64,000 bases of DNA, taken from positions 2,480,001 to 2,544,000 of the forward strand of contig NZ_CP108430.1 in assembly GCF_041435335.1 (NCBI RefSeq), read 5' to 3'. The notes under the pieces were generated by a model. It ran no database searches. It saw only the letters and a program-made list of their open reading frames with translations, and had not been told where the DNA came from. This document shows, in pieces, positions 61,248-64,000 of the stretch (its first letter is position 1; each line of letters begins with the position of its first letter). Made by a program: the position numbers and the translations under genes. Origin of the DNA: Streptomyces sp. NBC_01283 (GTDB lineage: Bacteria > Actinomycetota > Actinomycetes > Streptomycetales > Streptomycetaceae).

Positions 61248-61288
61248 TCGACAGCGCGGTGTCGCCGTGCCTAAGATCCACGGCGACA
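61248..61288 (+). promoter_or_regulatory. Promoter overlapped by an inverted repeat, ahead of the VOC gene
   Basis: TCGACA (61248) and TAAGAT (61272-61277) with an 18-base spacer look like -35 and -10 elements. Ten-base arms TGTCGCCGTG and CACGGCGACA (61260-61269, 61279-61288) surround the -10, an arrangement suiting repressor control. A terminator for the upstream gene is the alternative. Confidence 0.4.
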
Positions 61289-61353
61289 TCGCGTGTCGGT
61301 CACCGGCTGGGTGAGGCATGGAGGTGTCGGGAGATGCCTTCTGGAGGCATTCC

Positions 61354-61743
61354 TTGTCGGTCGAACTGAATCACACGATCATCCACGCCCGGGACAACCG
61401 GGAGTCCGCCGAGTTCTTCGCGGACGTTCTGGGCCTCGAAATCACCTCCGAGTGGGGCCCGTTCATCGCGGTGGGGCTGAGCAACTCCGTCACCCTGGAC
61501 TTCGCCACCATCCCCGCGGACAAGATCACTCCGCAGCACTACGCGTTCCTGGTCTCCGAGGCGGAGTTCGAGGCGGCGTACGAGAAGATCAAGGCGCGCG
61601 ACGTCGAGCACTGGGCCGACCCGCACCAGAAGCTGCCGGGCGAGATCAACACCAATGACGGCGGCCGGGGCGTGTACTTCCTGGATCCGTCCGGGCACGC
61701 CATGGAACTCATCACCGTGCCGTACGGCGGCTTCCCGCAGTAG
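61354..61743 (+). CDS. VOC-family (glyoxalase/bleomycin resistance-like) protein
   Basis: A 129-residue vicinal-oxygen-chelate protein. The TTG at 61354 is preferred: GGAGG is six bases upstream and the protein then opens as family members do (SVELNHTIIHARDNRESAEF). The paired beta-alpha-beta units are seen, with His in LNHTI, His in QHYAFLV and Glu in GHAMELIT as likely metal ligands. Reaction unknown. An ATG at 61318 would add 12 residues. Confidence 0.82.
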   Translation: MSVELNHTIIHARDNRESAEFFADVLGLEITSEWGPFIAVGLSNSVTLDFATIPADKITPQHYAFLVSEAEFEAAYEKIKARDVEHWADPHQKLPGEINTNDGGRGVYFLDPSGHAMELITVPYGGFPQ

Positions 61744-61759
61744 TCACCGCCCCGCCCGT

Positions 61760-63337
61760 TCACGACGGGCAGCTCTTCGCCTTGTCCCCCCGGTAGGTCC
61801 GGTACAGCGGCAGCTTCTCCTCGCCGTCGGAGCGGGCCACCGGGGGGAACTCGATGATCGGGACGGGCTTGCAGACAGCCCACTGGTCGTTCTCCCCCGG
61901 GCCGGTGAACCCGTAGGTGCCGCCCGCCCCCACGAGACAGCCGGTGCAGGTGTCGCCGCTGATGGTCGAGATGGTGAGCGTGCTGTACACGTCCTTGGTG
62001 GAGGGCAGCCGGTTCGGGTCCGGCGTCTTCTTGCCGCCTTCGCTGATCTCGCTGTACGTGCGGTCGACGGCGGAGGCTAGGAGAGCGAACCCGTCGTAGT
62101 ACATGGCCGCGTACCCGTCCTCCAACGCGTTGGGACCCAGGTCGTGCGCACTGTTGATCTTCTTGAAGCGCGCGTGGAAGGGGGAGAAGCCCGAGGGCGC
62201 CTCGCCGGGGCGGTCCGCCCAGTCCGGTTCGTACGCCGAGGCGTCGACGATCGTGGCGTTGGCCCTGCGCAGGCTGCGTTCGATGGCGGCGGAGGTGAGC
62301 GTCGGTTCGAGACCGATGCCGACCTTGAGGATCCGCAGCTTGCCCCCGCGGTCACAACCTCCTTCATTGGCGAGGCGGTTGATGAAGGCGGGCAGGTCCT
62401 GGTCGCGTCCCGCGAAGAAGACGGTGTCCGCCTTGTCGCGGCAGATCCTCGCGACGGCGTCGGCGAAGCGCCGCGGGATGCCCTGGTCCTCGCCCGACGA
62501 GCCGATGTAGTGGGAGTTGTGGTTCTTCAGGTCGTAGGTCTTCCCGAAGTGCCGGTCGAAGATCTCCCGCAGGTTCTTCGAGTAGACGTCGCCCTCGCGG
62601 CTGTCCCAGAGCAGCAGGCCCTTCTCGTTCTGCGGATAGCGGTCGAGATAGTGGGACAGCGCCTTGGCGAACTGTTCGTTGTTGGGCGAGGTCTTGAAGA
62701 AGTACCGGAAGTTCATGGAAGCGGCGGTGATCACCGGGCCGACCGTGGGGATGCCGCGCTCGGTGAGCTCGGCCACGGCCTCGCGGGTCTCCGTCGTACT
62801 GCTCGGGATGCCGGTCACGCCCACCAGCGGGGCCTCGGTGTCCTTCGCCAGCTCGGCGAGCCGGTCGACGACGGGCTTCCACTGGCTGAGGTCCTTGCCG
62901 TCGGGGGCGAAGAGCAGCTGGTAGTGCGGCCCGCTCGCGCTGTTGGCCTCCAGTTGCGCCGCGAGGGCCCCCGCGAGTGCGCGCCGGATCATGTCGCTGG
63001 TCATCGCGCTGGACGCGTCCGACGTGAAGGGCATCATCAGCGCGATGCGCACGTAGGGGATGTGCGGCCCGTCGCCCGGCGGGTTCTCCCAGTCCCGCGC
63101 GACCCGGGCGTTCTCGTCCGCCACCGCCTCGATGAGGCTCTTGGCCTTCTCGTCCGCGTCGAAGGCCTGGTCGGTGACGCCGACGCACTGCCCGGCGAGC
63201 TCGTCGAGGCCCTCGCCGCACGGGCCGGGGCGTGCACTGTTCCAGGTCACGAGGCCGATCACGAGGGCGCCGGCCACCACCGCGGCCACGAGCCATTCGA
63301 GGGGACCCCACTCCTTGGGCGGGTGGTTGAACATCAT
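61760..63337 (-). CDS. Membrane-anchored periplasmic-binding-protein-like protein
   Basis: A 525-residue protein with one N-terminal span (about 14-34, LEWLVAAVVAGALVIGLVTW) and no lipobox. The exported part resembles a Leu/Ile/Val or ANF-receptor type binding fold: IALMMPFTSDASSAMTSDMI, VGVTGIPSSTTETREAVAEL, TVGPVITAASMNFRYFFKTS and GLLLWDSREGDVYSKNLREIF. Instead of a transporter it is coupled (four-base ATGA overlap) to an unrecognised protein upstream that leaves the window. A surface sensor role is more likely than uptake, but unproven. Confidence 0.75.
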   Translation of the reverse strand: MMFNHPPKEWGPLEWLVAAVVAGALVIGLVTWNSARPGPCGEGLDELAGQCVGVTDQAFDADEKAKSLIEAVADENARVARDWENPPGDGPHIPYVRIALMMPFTSDASSAMTSDMIRRALAGALAAQLEANSASGPHYQLLFAPDGKDLSQWKPVVDRLAELAKDTEAPLVGVTGIPSSTTETREAVAELTERGIPTVGPVITAASMNFRYFFKTSPNNEQFAKALSHYLDRYPQNEKGLLLWDSREGDVYSKNLREIFDRHFGKTYDLKNHNSHYIGSSGEDQGIPRRFADAVARICRDKADTVFFAGRDQDLPAFINRLANEGGCDRGGKLRILKVGIGLEPTLTSAAIERSLRRANATIVDASAYEPDWADRPGEAPSGFSPFHARFKKINSAHDLGPNALEDGYAAMYYDGFALLASAVDRTYSEISEGGKKTPDPNRLPSTKDVYSTLTISTISGDTCTGCLVGAGGTYGFTGPGENDQWAVCKPVPIIEFPPVARSDGEEKLPLYRTYRGDKAKSCPS

Positions 63338-64000
63338 GACCCCTCACTGGCGGGGACGGGCAGGACCTGCCGTTTACGGGCGGCCACCGGCCAGTCGCGG
63401 GCGGCCCTGCCCAGGGCTGCGTACCAGGTGCGGTGGCGGCGGGAGAGGAACCCGAGTTCGTCGCCCACCGCCTGGCACAGGGTCTCGGCGTCCGGGTCGA
63501 TCGCCGGGTCGGCGTACGGCTCGGACAGGTACCACAGGGCGTGCAGGAGGCGGTTGATGCTGCGGCCCGCCTCGTCGAGGTGGGTGTAGCGGGCGGCGTG
63601 CTCGCCGAGCGCGATCTCCATCCGGTGGTCGCTCCAGCCGCCGCTGTCCTCATGGGAGTGCGTGGCGGCCGCGGTGCCGACCGACGGCGGGGTCGGGGCG
63701 GTGGCACAGTGCCGCAGGCAGAGCAGCCAGTGCTGGACGCTCTGCTCGGCCTCCTCCGCACCGAACTCGTCCGTCAACATGTCCACCACCCGGGGCGCGT
63801 TCCCGGCGGCCAGGCTGTGCCGCAGCGCGTCCGCTTCCCCGGTGTCGGAGCGCTGCACATGATGCAGGTGCAGGAAGCGGTGGATCTGGTGCCAGCTGTG
63901 CGGGTCGTCGGGCGGCGGCGAGATGCGGCGCGCCTCGTGGACGAGGAGCGACTGGAGGAGCGGGCTCTCCACCAACGGCGCATCGACGGGGACGGACTGC
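63334..64000 (-). CDS. Unrecognised protein, 5' end outside the window
   Basis: At least 222 residues; the frame is open to the window edge, so the true start probably lies beyond it and only the C-terminal part is seen. A TTG at 63975 is in frame but has no good ribosome binding site. The sequence is helical, rich in His, Arg and Trp (SWHQIHRFLHLHHVQR, CLRHCATAPTPPS, INRLLHALWYLSEP, RHRTWYAALGRAARDW). No span or known motif. It shares a four-base overlap with the binding-protein-like gene, so both act together. Confidence 0.6.
   Translation of the reverse strand, partial: QSVPVDAPLVESPLLQSLLVHEARRISPPPDDPHSWHQIHRFLHLHHVQRSDTGEADALRHSLAAGNAPRVVDMLTDEFGAEEAEQSVQHWLLCLRHCATAPTPPSVGTAAATHSHEDSGGWSDHRMEIALGEHAARYTHLDEAGRSINRLLHALWYLSEPYADPAIDPDAETLCQAVGDELGFLSRRHRTWYAALGRAARDWPVAARKRQVLPVPASEGS

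Overview
This is a high-GC actinomycete chromosome window, almost certainly Streptomyces. The evidence is heavy third-position G/C bias, many GTG/TTG starts with GGAGG-type ribosome binding sites, a sporulation response regulator (whiI) behind a sigma-WhiG-like promoter, SARP, ROK and WhiJ-like regulators, and a rare TTA codon. The gene order hemG-hemQ / hemE / DUF3000 / whiI / rnd / fadA-fadB / dxs / xylFGH / rok7B7 / sugar ABC operons matches, from memory, the SCO6005-SCO6045 region of S. coelicolor. There is no tRNA, rRNA, IS element, phage gene or CRISPR array.

Layout. 0-12.6 kb is an accessory-looking stretch: regulators (two TetR, two GlxA/AraC paralogues flanking a trypsin-like protease, one LysR) next to small enzymes (polysaccharide deacetylase, PTH2-like hydrolase, NmrA oxidoreductase, darcynin protein, DinB/TIGR03086 protein) and an ABC exporter pair. 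12.7-17.7 kb holds the most unusual locus: two DUF4142 secreted proteins and two TIGR04222 membrane proteins around a DUF692/MNIO metalloenzyme. One TIGR04222 protein ends in a Gly/Ser/Cys tail and carries a TTA codon near its start. 17.8-29 kb is a conserved core: secreted tripeptidyl aminopeptidase, RNHCP protein, coproporphyrin-route haem genes (hemQ, hemG, hemE), CoA-disulfide reductase-like enzyme, DUF3000, whiI and rnd.

About 550 bases of degenerate REP-like repeats (29064-29612) separate rnd from the beta-oxidation pair fadA-fadB. 33-40 kb has a propeller-like protein, an NYN-domain protein, a GT39-like membrane enzyme, an amino-acid permease and dxs. 40.2-52 kb is a long minus-strand sugar region: ngcEFG-like operon, a second sugar ABC operon, the ROK regulator and xylFGH. 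Neither three-gene ABC operon has its own ATPase, so a shared MsiK-type ATPase is likely. Possible DasR sites lie ahead of both.

52.4-57.8 kb has a large secreted GH92 alpha-mannosidase behind a LacI-type palindrome, then a WhiJ/AbaA-like module (HATPase, XRE regulator, DUF397) around a 33-base palindrome. 57.8-64 kb has an AfsR-like SARP/NB-ARC regulator, divergent from a small secreted protein across SARP-spaced repeats, then a VOC protein and a membrane-anchored periplasmic-binding-like protein coupled to a gene that runs off the window. Functions are read from motifs and remembered family features; no database search was run.
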